Positions 54,828 to 64,000 of a stretch of DNA of 64,000 nt are shown one piece after another. Below the pieces are notes generated by a model that worked only from the letters and a program-made list of their open reading frames with translations, ran no database searches and had not been told where the DNA came from. The first letter of the stretch is position 1; every line of letters starts with the position of its first letter. Source of the DNA: UBA7703 sp963667195 (lineage in GTDB: Bacteria > Bacillota > Clostridia > Christensenellales > CAG-138); assembly GCA_963667195.1 (NCBI GenBank), contig OY762962.1:2108001-2172000 (forward strand), read 5' to 3'. Both the position numbers and the translations under genes were made by a program.

Positions 54828-55224
54828 AGAATATATTATTTTTTCTCCGCGATTTATTTCCGGTTTTGGAAATTCAGATTGTCTTAGTTATATAGAGAGG
54901 TTTTAAGGAGAACCTCAAACGAAACTGAATTATCTGGGGGATTTGAATTGGAACACTTCGTTGAGGACATAGAGTGGGAGTTATTCGATAGCTTCTGCAA
55001 GCAAGTTATTAAAAACGCGGGTCGGAATATTCGACGTCGATACTTAAGACAGTTACTGAATGAAAGCCTTATGGGATTCCCTGAACAAGAGAACACAAAT
55101 ATAGGCGTTCATTATGATGCTTATCCTTCGGATGGAGATTATATCGAATTTAATGGGAATCTGTATCCAGTTAAGAAAAGCTGGCTACAAATCATTCTAC
55201 AACAACTTCCGAAGAAACAACTTG
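54828..55224 (+). repeat. island repeat, copy B (sigma-like gene and its leader)
   Basis: Counterpart of 6576-6975, including leader motifs TTCCGGTTTTGGAAATTC and ATTGTCTTAGTTATATAG. In this copy the sigma-like gene continues to its natural end. Confidence 0.85.
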
Positions 55225-55364
55225 GAGTACTTATTTTAGGGTATTGGTGTGGATACACTGACGAGCAAATTGCAGTTAATTATAAAATTTCTACGCGAAC
55301 AGTACAAAATCTGAGAGCTCGTGCGTTTGAAAAGATACGGAGGTATCGTCTAAGTATAAAATGA
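54948..55364 (+). CDS. sigma-70-region-4-like regulator of a mobile element
   Basis: 138 residues. The C-terminal ~45 residues form a sigma region 4 helix-turn-helix (YWCGYTDEQIAVNYKISTRT then VQNLRARAFEKIRRYR). The N-terminal part resembles the small sigma-like proteins of Tn916/ICE-type elements. TTG start with TGGGGG upstream. It is followed by an HTH_16-like gene, the usual neighbour in such elements. A truncated twin lies at 6700. Confidence 0.82.
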   Translation: MEHFVEDIEWELFDSFCKQVIKNAGRNIRRRYLRQLLNESLMGFPEQENTNIGVHYDAYPSDGDYIEFNGNLYPVKKSWLQIILQQLPKKQLGVLILGYWCGYTDEQIAVNYKISTRTVQNLRARAFEKIRRYRLSIK

Positions 55365-55418
55365 CCCCTCCGTTATCAAGATAGACACCGATTGCCTAAC
55401 GGTGAAAACGGAGGGAAT

Positions 55419-55643
55419 ATGGGGAAGGTCCCAAAGGACACGATTTTCCGAGCCATCAAAGGCGATGACACGGCAATCGAGGAGGTAATTCTGGTTTATG
55501 ACAATTACATCAACAAAGTAGCTACATTTAACTTCAAGAACAAGGAGGGGCATACATATAGGATTGTCTCCGAAGACGCAAAGCAGGAACTAATAGAAAA
55601 ACTAATCAAAGCGTTGCCTAAATGGAAAGGACTTAAGAAATGA
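55419..55643 (+). CDS. HTH_16-like helix-turn-helix domain protein
   Basis: 74 residues similar in plan to the conserved small regulator of Tn916-type elements (AIKGDDTAIEEVILVYDNYI near the start; EDAKQELIEKLIKALPKW at the end). ATG 55419 with CGGAGGG upstream. The stop overlaps the start of the DUF3825 gene (ATGA). Confidence 0.78.
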   Translation: MGKVPKDTIFRAIKGDDTAIEEVILVYDNYINKVATFNFKNKEGHTYRIVSEDAKQELIEKLIKALPKWKGLKK

Positions 55644-56461
55644 TAGTACTACCAGATCTTTTTGAATTTGCTTATGTGCCCAACTGGTGTGACCATCTCA
55701 GCGCATTGGCTGAGATGGCCATGCCAGAGACATGGCATTTTTCGCATCCTTTAGTGCCGCCAAAGAACTCGGATACGCCGATACTAGAGAAACTCGTCAA
55801 TTACGTTTTTAAGAAACAAGTTATCGATTTTAATAATCTTCCAGTCGGATCCGATCCGGAATTTGCGGACAGAATCTTTTTTATCAGAAATGAAAAAGCA
55901 TGTTTCAACACTGGACTCTATACAAAGAATTTTAAGAGCATCTATGGGTGTTTCACTCGTAATAAACGCAAAGATGCTATGCAAGACTGGTTCTTCCGTG
56001 GATTCTATGACGATGTTGCCCCCGATCTGAAGTATGTGCAGCCATTGCCGGATAAACCGGGTTTCTTGCTGCCGATCACGGGGATGACATATTTCCCTGC
56101 TTGGGACATACGCGTCAATGTGAACCACATTCTTTGTGATCCTGAAAACTTCGCACGCCTGCCGGTTGAAGTGCAGCGCGCGAAGAACTTATCGCTTCTA
56201 CTAGAAACCGCCGTCGAATTGGCTCGACGCAAAGCGTCATTTGAACCCGGCATCGTAGTGCCGCAGGGATATCAAGGCAAGGTGCAGTTTTTGCTCCCGC
56301 TTTGCTTGCGGGATATGGAGCGCACTGACCTCGCTATGACGCTCACGCCCATGGACGGCTACTATCTTGGCCATACCTGTCTGACGCTGGAGATGGCTTA
56401 TTTGAACGCGCGTTTGATCGGTAGACCGATCGCTCCCTGGCTTCTGGAACTCGTGACCTGA
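55640..56461 (+). CDS. DUF3825-domain protein
   Basis: 273 residues, full length. The C-terminal half has VNVNHILCDPENFARLP and the ending YYLGHTCLTLEMAYLNARLI, typical of DUF3825. Function unknown; the domain often occurs in mobile or conflict-related contexts. Translationally coupled to the HTH gene. It ends 37 bp before the IS element. Confidence 0.75.
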   Translation: MIVLPDLFEFAYVPNWCDHLSALAEMAMPETWHFSHPLVPPKNSDTPILEKLVNYVFKKQVIDFNNLPVGSDPEFADRIFFIRNEKACFNTGLYTKNFKSIYGCFTRNKRKDAMQDWFFRGFYDDVAPDLKYVQPLPDKPGFLLPITGMTYFPAWDIRVNVNHILCDPENFARLPVEVQRAKNLSLLLETAVELARRKASFEPGIVVPQGYQGKVQFLLPLCLRDMERTDLAMTLTPMDGYYLGHTCLTLEMAYLNARLIGRPIAPWLLELVT

Positions 56462-56549
56462 TCTTCCGGCTGCCGCCCTCAGGGGTTAAGGATAAAGCTG
56501 ATCTGCCCCCGTTTTCTGGATCAGGAGCAATGTTAGGAAATGAATCGTT

Positions 56550-57347
56550 CTAGGCAGCAATCGGAACCACGGTTTGAGGGGCGGGCGGCCGCCCGCCGAG
56601 GCTCGAATGCGGCCTGACCTGATTGTAGTAACGAACCCATCGCTGCGTCAACACTTGCGCCTCATACATGGTGTCAAACAACTCGCCATTCAAGAATTCA
56701 GCCCGCATACGAGCATTGAAACTCTCGATATAACCGTTCTCCCATGGACTGCCCGGCTCGATATAGGCTGTAATGGAACCTGCATCTCTCAGCCATTTAC
56801 GAATCTGTTTAGCGGTGAATTCACTTCCGTTATCGCTTCTCATATACTCCGGAACCCCGCGGGTCAGCATGAGGTCTGATAGTAATTCAATTACATCATT
56901 GTTCCGCCAACTTCTGCGTGGCACGCTGGCGAGGCATTCGTGTGTATGTTCATCCAGGACGTTCAGGAATCGGATCTTTCGACCATTACTGGTTCTGTCT
57001 TCTACAAAATCATAACCCCATACATGATTCTTATGCTCTGCTCTCAGACGGATGCAGCTGCCATCCGTTAGCCAGAGCCTGCGCTTTTTTGCTTGCTTTT
57101 TCGGCAGTTTCAAGCCTTCTTCCCGCCAGATTCGTTCAACGCGCTTATGGTTGATTAGAATTCCTTCGTTCCGAAGCATATAAGTAACCATCCGATACCC
57201 GACTCGTCCGCAATTAGTAACCAATCGGATGATCGCGGCTCGGATCTCGTCTTCGTCACTGCGTTTCACAGGTTCATAACGACAACTGTTGCGGTTGATT
57301 TGCAATACCCTGCAAGCCCGTCTTTCTGCCACATGATGTTTGACCAC
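56550..57347 (-). CDS. IS3-family transposase OrfB, copy 2
   Basis: 265 residues, identical to copy 1 except Cys for Tyr in VTNCGRVGYR, caused by one base change. DDE residues intact, so it should be active as an OrfAB fusion. Confidence 0.93.
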   Translation of the reverse strand: MVKHHVAERRACRVLQINRNSCRYEPVKRSDEDEIRAAIIRLVTNCGRVGYRMVTYMLRNEGILINHKRVERIWREEGLKLPKKQAKKRRLWLTDGSCIRLRAEHKNHVWGYDFVEDRTSNGRKIRFLNVLDEHTHECLASVPRRSWRNNDVIELLSDLMLTRGVPEYMRSDNGSEFTAKQIRKWLRDAGSITAYIEPGSPWENGYIESFNARMRAEFLNGELFDTMYEAQVLTQRWVRYYNQVRPHSSLGGRPPAPQTVVPIAA

Positions 57348-57382
57348 GGCATACTTGACAGCCGCTAAGCGCTTGGCAGGGC

Positions 57383-57661
57383 TTAGAAGTTTTTTGAGTT
57401 CACATCCCTAAGAATTGAGATATCCAACGCTTGCTCGGCTACCAGCTTCTTTAAACGTGCGTTTTCTTTTTCCAGCTCCTTCATTCGTCGCGCATCACTT
57501 GTGTTCATTCCACCGTATTCTTTTCGCCAGCGATAGTATGTCTGCTCGGTGATTCCGAGCCCCCTGCAGGCTTCTGTAATCGTTTTGCCTTGATTACAAT
57601 GCAGTTCTACCTCCCGCAGCTTGACAATGATCTGTTCGACCGTGAAGTTCTTTCTTGCCAT
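57383..57661 (-). CDS. IS3-family transposase OrfA, copy 2
   Basis: 92 residues, identical to copy 1, with the same slippery A AAA AAC at its end (57389-57395). Confidence 0.93.
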   Translation of the reverse strand: MARKNFTVEQIIVKLREVELHCNQGKTITEACRGLGITEQTYYRWRKEYGGMNTSDARRMKELEKENARLKKLVAEQALDISILRDVNSKNF

Positions 57662-57739
57662 CTTCTTTCAGCTCCTTTGTTAGTCTTTTTTCTCTTTTTC
57701 CTAACATTGTAGCTGGCCCGGTTCCGTGGGGCTAGATCA

Positions 57740-58117
57740 TTATTTCTTTTTGTTGACCAAGTTTGGTTTCATAGCAAGAATTATTTCACTATATCATACA
57801 ATTTTTGGAATCATGCAAATGACCAATTAAGGAGCCTATTATAAATTACTCTGAGTCTTGGGCGTGAGAGCTATCATTCTGTTAAACTTTCATTTGAAAA
57901 ATAATGGTTTGATTATTACACGATAATTTAATTTCGATTCGTTTTATCTGCGAGTGTTTGCTGAGAAGGAAGCGCTTACCCACGATAGATTCTTTGATAG
58001 CAATCCAATACGAAGGGCGCATTGCTACACTTTGGGTTTTTTAAATATCGTGTTTAGTAGATAGTATTCATTTTGTAATTGCGACTTCCCACACAAGAAG
58101 GAAATTTATTGCAGCGT
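57740..58117. other. gene-free AT-rich interval between IS and CBASS, with cre-like and LacI-like motifs
   Basis: 378 bp without a gene. It contains GGAAGCGCTTACC (57968-57980), close to the CcpA cre consensus, and TTTGATAGCAATCCAATACG (57993-58012), a two-mismatch copy of 45902-45921. This looks like a leftover promoter region of a sugar gene cut off by rearrangement. No clear terminator for the CBASS operon is seen. Confidence 0.45.
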
Positions 58118-58777
58118 TTAGCTGAGATTAGTGCCTTTTGTTTGTTTTAATTTGACTATTTTTTCAAGCACAATTGTGCCATTTGTTCCATCTTCTCTAT
58201 TCGTAAAATATCTTCCTTTCATATTATTGCCATTAACAATAAACGTATTGTATCCATCGTGCTTTTTTGTCTTCCAATCAACACAATATGAATCATTGCA
58301 ATATGGGAACCCGAACTCAACCCCGCTTTCGCCATTTGAAAATATAAAAGCTGCGATGCTATGCGAAGTTGATCTCGGAAAGGCGCAAATAACACTAATA
58401 TGGTCCCAATCCTGTCTAATTTCCATTGAAAACTCAATTCTTGTTGGAACACCATCTGTTAAGTAAGAAGAAATTAACTCACCTTTCCATGTTCCATTCA
58501 GGTTTGGGATACTATGAAATTTAGAAATTATGGGTATCGTCCACAACACTTTGCGAAACAGCAAGTAAAGTACTCCAAATACGCCCAACAAGGTTACTGA
58601 AGATACTGATAATCCAAAGAAATCCAATGTTGAGATAATTGATTTAAGACAAGATGGAATATTGATCAAGATAGTACTAAGTAAATAATTAATCAGCTTT
58701 GCTGCAAAAAACGAAATGAAAAGCATTATAAGCAAAGCAGTTTTTCGAACATTTGAATCGATTGAATAAAATTTCAT
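58118..58777 (-). CDS. cap15: CBASS effector, Cap15-like (2TM plus beta-rich sensor domain)
   Basis: 219 residues. Two membrane helices (about 12-38 and 48-80) are followed by a beta-rich domain starting IPNLNGTWKGELISSY, with SMEIRQDWDHISVICAFP and ISVICAFPRSTSHS, typical of Cap15. Known Cap15 proteins bind the cyclic nucleotide made by the CD-NTase, oligomerise and disrupt the inner membrane. Last gene of the operon, 5 bp after cap3. Family assignment rests on the 2TM+beta layout and the NGTWKG wording. Confidence 0.78.
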   Translation of the reverse strand: MKFYSIDSNVRKTALLIMLFISFFAAKLINYLLSTILINIPSCLKSIISTLDFFGLSVSSVTLLGVFGVLYLLFRKVLWTIPIISKFHSIPNLNGTWKGELISSYLTDGVPTRIEFSMEIRQDWDHISVICAFPRSTSHSIAAFIFSNGESGVEFGFPYCNDSYCVDWKTKKHDGYNTFIVNGNNMKGRYFTNREDGTNGTIVLEKIVKLKQTKGTNLS

Positions 58778-58782
58778 TGCGA

Positions 58783-59265
58783 TTAAACCTCGATAATCTG
58801 ATAGTCAATAATAATTCCTCTGCTGCTGGAGGAGGAAACCCCAATAAACAATTTTCCAGTGCTACCAAGAATGAACATGAAATAGTGTGTGAAGACGCAG
58901 CTTTTTTCTTTTGCGATGGTGTTCAATAGTATTTGATCCGTCATTGAAGGCATTGGGTTGGCGAATGGATGAGTGTGCCATTCCCCAAGATAATTCACAA
59001 TGCCTTTTGAATTTCTCCATCTTTGATTAATTACTTGTTGAGCAGCTTTCTTGCTCCTTAGAAATCCGAATCGCGTTCTTTTATCAAACTGATTTGGACG
59101 TGTTAGTTCAGAAATGGTATAGTCTTCGGAACCAACTAACTTTTTACCCAACAGTATTCCGCCTGCCTCAAAATCAAAGGCACCTTGGGAATAACACTTA
59201 ATTACTTCAATTATCGAAGGTTGGATATGAACCGCAATGTTATATTTGAAATGAATGTCAATCAT
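58783..59265 (-). CDS. cap3: CBASS Cap3, JAMM-type deconjugating protease
   Basis: 160 residues with a complete JAMM zinc site: Glu33 (DFEAGGILLG), then His97-x-His99, Ser107 and Asp110 in GEWHTHPFANPMPSMTD. In type II CBASS it removes Cap2-conjugated CD-NTase from targets. Overlaps the cap2 end by 8 bp. Confidence 0.9.
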   Translation of the reverse strand: MIDIHFKYNIAVHIQPSIIEVIKCYSQGAFDFEAGGILLGKKLVGSEDYTISELTRPNQFDKRTRFGFLRSKKAAQQVINQRWRNSKGIVNYLGEWHTHPFANPMPSMTDQILLNTIAKEKSCVFTHYFMFILGSTGKLFIGVSSSSSRGIIIDYQIIEV

Positions 59266-60916
59266 CGCTAATTATCTCACAATACAGCTTACTCCATTGC
59301 AGGTCTTTATATTGATCATTTATTTCAAGATTAAATTTTTCAGCAATCCCATAATTTCCCAACCAGAAGAATCGATAATTCGAATTAGTCATGAATAAAT
59401 TATTTGTGAAAAGATAATCAAGAAAAGCAACTACAAACATTTCTACATGCAGAGAAGAATACTGAATATATGTAGCTTGACATCCAGAGTCTCTCTTTTG
59501 ATAATTGCCTGCATGCTGGACTACCGTATGCTTATAATTGAAGTGACCATCATATAACTCGGAGAATATATCTTGTGGTTTTTGCAGAACAAGAACATGT
59601 GCTGCGATCGCGTAAGGTTCAAGCCACATGATGATCACAGGCTTAGTTATCGTGCGCTCACAAAGACAAGTTATTATATGTGCGTCAATAGAGATGTCAG
59701 CAGTGGTTATAAAAATCGCATCGCAGTTATTAAGTAAATCCACAGATGATCGTAATACTGTGTGTATGTTTGTATTGGTGCAATCACAAGAAATATTCGG
59801 GTTTTTTAAACTGAGATAAAAATCTGTCGCTAGTGTTTTCAAACGATCTACGTGGAAGTACCCGCATAAATGTCTTGCTATATTATCTACAGACAAAGAA
59901 TCATAATCAAAAAGTGAAAACTGATTCATTCCACAATCTGCTAGTAAATTAGCTAAATGACTACCTAAAGAACCACATCCGACGATTGCTACTTTACTTA
60001 ATGGGAATAGTTTGCCGATTCCTCCGCGCGTGAATAGACGATTTTGCGAGCAATCGCGAACCTTTACTCGTTCGACTAATTTATCACCCTCCGAACCCAT
60101 GAGAACTAGCGAAACTGGAGTGTTTCCGCTTTCAAATGAAGGGTGATCACCCAAAGCAGAATGTGTAAACCCGCAAGGGATCCATTTGTGCTCCACTTCG
60201 AGAGTGAAGATTACCAGAAAAGATTGCTTTGAATTTTTCCGTAAGAAAAAACAATACTGATCATATGCAGATGAGTGGGTTTTTATAATTTCTAGCCAAT
60301 TTCTTTGCGTCAATGCAGATATGGTGTCATTAAACGAAACAATTGGAACAAGAATTGCGGTAAAAATGTCTTTATGATCCTCGTCATATTTTAGGGCATT
60401 TTTTGCAATCTTAATTACTTTATCAGATGAATTTGCTGCTATAATTGATTTCTCGTTTGTAATGCAAAAAAGAACTTGAAAAAAAGACAAATCATCAACA
60501 AACAAATCGACTTCAATTTTGTCTTCAATATTTCCTTCCCAATACGCTTTAAATTCGTCATTAAAAGCTTCCTTGTCTTTTTCTTGGTTTGTATCACAAA
60601 TCATAGAAATTGCTTTCTCAATTGTGTCGATAATAATCATTTCTGGCCTATAAAAATTAGGAAATACTATATCAGAACCGTAAGTGCAAAGAAAGCCGCC
60701 AATAAAAACATGTGGGCGGCCCGACAAAATTCTTTTCGCAGCGTCTCCTAATTGTATTTTTGGCAAAACATATGGGAAATCATCATCAATGGAGCAAACA
60801 AAAGCATACTCCTGTTCGCCAGCAAATGCCGATATTTCAAAACAGGAGTTTTGAAAAGTAATCTTTATTCCTTTTCCGGTAAAATATTCAATTACTGATT
60901 CAACCAGATCTTCCAT
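59258..60916 (-). CDS. cap2: CBASS Cap2, E1/E2 ubiquitin-transfer-like protein
   Basis: 552 residues. N-terminal E2-like domain with candidate catalytic Cys77 in HVFIGGFLCTYG; C-terminal ThiF/E1 domain with nucleotide motif VAIVGCGSLGSHLANLL and active Cys479 in RDSGCQATYIQ. Cap2 conjugates the C-terminus of the CD-NTase to targets and primes its activity. It overlaps the CD-NTase gene by 17 bp, consistent with tight coupling. Confidence 0.9.
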   Translation of the reverse strand: MEDLVESVIEYFTGKGIKITFQNSCFEISAFAGEQEYAFVCSIDDDFPYVLPKIQLGDAAKRILSGRPHVFIGGFLCTYGSDIVFPNFYRPEMIIIDTIEKAISMICDTNQEKDKEAFNDEFKAYWEGNIEDKIEVDLFVDDLSFFQVLFCITNEKSIIAANSSDKVIKIAKNALKYDEDHKDIFTAILVPIVSFNDTISALTQRNWLEIIKTHSSAYDQYCFFLRKNSKQSFLVIFTLEVEHKWIPCGFTHSALGDHPSFESGNTPVSLVLMGSEGDKLVERVKVRDCSQNRLFTRGGIGKLFPLSKVAIVGCGSLGSHLANLLADCGMNQFSLFDYDSLSVDNIARHLCGYFHVDRLKTLATDFYLSLKNPNISCDCTNTNIHTVLRSSVDLLNNCDAIFITTADISIDAHIITCLCERTITKPVIIMWLEPYAIAAHVLVLQKPQDIFSELYDGHFNYKHTVVQHAGNYQKRDSGCQATYIQYSSLHVEMFVVAFLDYLFTNNLFMTNSNYRFFWLGNYGIAEKFNLEINDQYKDLQWSKLYCEIISDD

Positions 60917-61862
60917 CGCTTCCTAATACACCGGGTGCAGAGGTTCTTTGATAAACACTTGCACTATTCGTCTCTTCGGTTTTACTGCTTTTAGTAATTG
61001 GAAATCTACTCCCAAAACATGAGTTCAATTTCTCTGTTGCAACAGCTATATCGCTCGCATCGATAGCAGAGCTTAAGGCGTCACGTAGAGAAGCAAGTTT
61101 ACTTATTATAGATTCTTTTTTTGTTTTACTATGGCCTTCAAATAAATCTTCATATGGAAAAACTGGTTTATAGCATGAGTAGTTTAACTGAAGTTTGTCA
61201 AGCATCAAGGACAAAGTGTCCCGCATAGCTTTATCATCTCGATTAGAATACGGTGAAAAGTTTTGTGCTACGAGGATTGTTATTTCTACGCCTTTTAAGT
61301 CGACGTCTTTGAAATCTTTCCACGCTTTTAGATATCGAACAACGCGGCGTAGTTGCTCTCCCTTTATTGCAAGAAGATTTATGAACCAATCTTTAAAAGC
61401 TTTCGGATCACTCTGAAGCCAACCCTTGGATTTGTGGGCTAAATATGCAATATTATTGCTAACAATATATATTGGAAGATCAACATGATAACCGGCCGAA
61501 TAGTAAACTCGAATACATGTGCTTTTATCCTTTGAGTCTTCTTTTGTTTGATCATCCACCGCATTGAGCACCCATCTATGGACGGTATCTACGGAATCCC
61601 ATTCATCAGTAGCAGTATTTTCATAGCCCTGCAAGTAAATACCATCATCAATATCATAATCATCATCTAGGGGATTAACAATTGTTTTCATTGCGAAAGA
61701 GCCTTGCCAGCAGAACTTTGGACAATACATGTCATTTTCGTTAAAATAGTCGCGTATTATTTTGCGAAGGGCATCGCGACTTGTTTGTAAAGAATTGGTT
61801 TTTGCGGACGTCAAAGTAATTGAAGAATTATAACTTTGAAAAGCATCATGGGAATTTGCCAT
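60900..61862 (-). CDS. CBASS CD-NTase (cGAS/DncV-like cyclic nucleotide synthase)
   Basis: 320 residues. Nucleotidyltransferase motif QGSFAMKT (Gly54-Ser55) followed by DDDYDIDDGIYL (catalytic Asp70/Asp72) and the third acid Asp128 in YHVDLPIY. The layout resembles DncV (clade A), though the clade is not certain. The C-terminus ends DGRSG, so a terminal Gly is available for Cap2 conjugation. Ribosome site GGAGGG 9 bp upstream. First gene of the operon; AT-rich codon use relative to the sugar clusters. Confidence 0.9.
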   Translation of the reverse strand: MANSHDAFQSYNSSITLTSAKTNSLQTSRDALRKIIRDYFNENDMYCPKFCWQGSFAMKTIVNPLDDDYDIDDGIYLQGYENTATDEWDSVDTVHRWVLNAVDDQTKEDSKDKSTCIRVYYSAGYHVDLPIYIVSNNIAYLAHKSKGWLQSDPKAFKDWFINLLAIKGEQLRRVVRYLKAWKDFKDVDLKGVEITILVAQNFSPYSNRDDKAMRDTLSLMLDKLQLNYSCYKPVFPYEDLFEGHSKTKKESIISKLASLRDALSSAIDASDIAVATEKLNSCFGSRFPITKSSKTEETNSASVYQRTSAPGVLGSDGRSG

Positions 61863-61965
61863 TCGTCAGATCCCTCCAAGTATTTCTTACCATTATAGCA
61901 TGTACGTCTTATTTTTCATATACAACAAATGATTTCATTAGTAGTTTGCGATATAGATATTTATA

Positions 61966-62137
61966 TGATCGGCCCCCCGATTCTTAGGCAAGGAGCATTA
62001 TTAGTCGGCTAGGTGCTGAGGTAGCAACAAGGATAATGGTTTGAGGGCGGGCGGCTACCCATCAAGGCCCGAATGTGGCTTGATCTGATTGTAGTAGCGA
62101 GCCCATCGCTGCGCTAATACTTGCGCTTCAAACACAA
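61966..62137 (-). mobile_element. degenerate IS3-family end fragment, relic B
   Basis: Starts TGATCGGCCCCCC, resembling the intact IS left end, and continues through a mutated C-terminal end of OrfB (GGTTTGAGGGCGGGCGGC) to CACTTGCG-like sequence. It is in the same position relative to the linker as relic A. Confidence 0.72.
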
Positions 62138-62385
62138 GACGGTTATTACTCTCAAATATTCAAAAATCGAAAGATTTGCTACTAATTACAAATGATAGTT
62201 TTGTGGATTCGAAGATAACTCTGGCAATTTAAAAGCTACCTGCAATAAAGTTTGATCTATAATGATAGAACTTTTGACGATCTCGAATGATCATTTACTA
62301 TCGATCATCCCAACAAACATCAAATAAACATCAGGTAGTAGGTTTTGACCCCATTCTGTGCCTAAGAATGATTCTCAAGATATGC
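62138..62385. repeat. island-end linker, copy B
   Basis: Counterpart of 11438-11691, with several substitutions and indels, carrying the paired AAACATCA motif at 62315-62333. Together with the relic, terminator and tRNA end, the shared block is about 420 bp. Confidence 0.7.
62315..62333. repeat. paired AAACATCA motif, copy 3
   Basis: AAACATCA-AAT-AAACATCA then GGTAGTAGGTTT, 83 bp from the tRNA core, the same distance as copy 1 from its core. No such motif lies on the msmK side of the tRNA. Confidence 0.5.
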
Positions 62386-62412
62386 AAAAACCGCCCGAAT
62401 TGGGCGGTTTTT
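62386..62412 (-). terminator. terminator of tRNA-fMet
   Basis: Perfect 11-bp stem AAAAACCGCCC/GGGCGGTTTTT with loop GAATT, directly after the tRNA 3' end on the minus strand. Confidence 0.85.
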
Positions 62413-62415
62413 AAT

Positions 62416-62491
<76 letters not shown>

Positions 62492-62518
62492 ACATTCGTC
62501 TTTCGACGTGCAAAAAGT

Positions 62519-62547
62519 AATATATCACACGTGATACGGAAAGTCAA
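62519..62547 (-). promoter_or_regulatory. sigma-70 promoter of tRNA-fMet
   Basis: On the minus strand: TTGACT (62547-62542), 17-bp spacer, TATATT (62524-62519), about 28 bp before the mature 5' end. Near-consensus with optimal spacing. Confidence 0.85.
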
Positions 62548-62889
62548 CCCCGCAAATGCATATTTCGACTTATACTGCATTCGACGTGTCATGATCACAA
62601 CCCATGTGAAGAACGCTGGGGACAAATTTGTATCTTAACCGCATCACCATATTTAAGTATTGCGAAAAGAAACGATCTGCGCAATAATATAAGAAGCGTT
62701 TCTCTGTATTCCTGCGCACGGGGCATACTCCACTTCTTATTTCCCGTGACGCTAAATAAAGGAGGGATACCCATCCGCAAGGCTTGCGGTGCGGCAGTGT
62801 GGAGACCTGCTGTAATGCGACCGTCACATCATCGGGCGGTTGCGAGTTGGGCGATGAGCGAACGCTGCGCCTGATGAAGCCGAAACACT
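62548..62889 (+). other. leader region of the MsmK-like gene
   Basis: 342 bp without a protein gene. A weak promoter (TTGCGA 62660-62665, TAATAT 62685-62690, 19-bp spacer) lies 200 bp before the start. A strong AAAGGAGGG at 62757-62765 has no good start codon after it, and no ribosome site precedes ATG 62890. The 62766-62889 stretch is GC-rich and could fold. A regulatory RNA or leader peptide is possible but not identified. Confidence 0.4.

Positions 62890-64000
<1,111 letters not shown>

Larger units (their letters stand above)
56499..57739 (-). mobile_element. IS3-family (IS407-like) insertion sequence, copy 2
   Basis: Same 1241-bp length, ends and content as copy 1 (offset exactly 48012). 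Flanks AAGC and TTAT do not form a target duplication, and neither combination with the copy-1 flanks restores one. Confidence 0.93.

Overview
The window looks like a chromosomal stretch of an anaerobic, gut- or plant-fibre-associated Bacillota (Clostridia-like). Evidence: strong GGAGG ribosome sites, TTG/GTG starts, a split transketolase, Msm-type sugar ABC permeases with a separate MsmK-like ATPase, GPH symporters, and many Gfo/Idh/MocA and TIM-barrel isomerase genes. Mean base composition is near 50% GC, with clearly AT-richer defence islands.

Layout. (1) 1-6337, plus strand: a sugar/nucleoside operon with a ribose-type ABC permease (5' cut by the window), nucleoside hydrolase, split transketolase, FGGY kinase and fucose-isomerase-like enzyme. 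(2) 6576-11765: a scrambled island holding a truncated sigma-like gene, a deleted prophage remnant with an in-frame terminase/gp10 chimera, an IS3-family element, a 5'-truncated OLD-type nuclease, an older IS relic, and a 45-bp copy of the 3' end of tRNA-fMet. (3) 12107-39053: an AraC regulator, a sugar ABC transporter and a run of cytoplasmic glycosidases (GH67/GH20-like, GH116, clan-D-like, GH38, GH3+PA14, GH36, GHL6-like, GH13, GH172), then an SGNH esterase, a DegT aminotransferase and a TIM-barrel isomerase. (4) 39232-46983, minus strand: an eight-gene operon from a Gfo/Idh dehydrogenase through hexokinase, FAH-family hydrolase, cyclase and thiolase to a two-subunit CoA-transferase. (5) 47238-54466, plus strand: a C-glycoside-deglycosylation-type operon (Gfo/Idh oxidase, CgdA-like TIM barrel, DUF6379 CgdB-like subunit, GPH symporter, AraC regulator, second isomerase and second Gfo/Idh), with two copies of a small ~72-aa protein. 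(6) 54828-62491: a second island with the same scaffold as (2): intact sigma-like gene, HTH gene, DUF3825 gene, a nearly identical IS3-family copy, a complete type II CBASS operon with a Cap15-like effector, IS relic, linker, terminator and the intact tRNA-fMet. (7) 62890-end: an MsmK-like ATPase cut by the window end.

How it fits together. The ABC transporter and GPH symporter would import glycosides. The leaderless glycosidases and the 3-keto (Gfo/Idh plus C-deglycosidase) route would release sugars inside the cell. Hexokinase and the FAH/thiolase/CoA-transferase operon would process the products. The MsmK-like ATPase at the right edge may energise the permeases.

The most striking large-scale signal is the pair of parallel islands (2) and (6). 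Both end in the same roughly 420-bp linker plus tRNA-fMet 3' end, both carry repeated AAACATCA-AAT-AAACATCA motifs near the att core, and they carry different defence cargo (OLD nuclease versus CBASS). This suggests tandem integration at tRNA-fMet with the intervening 50.7 kb, including the carbohydrate clusters, as a possible integrated element. No integrase gene is recognisable in the window.
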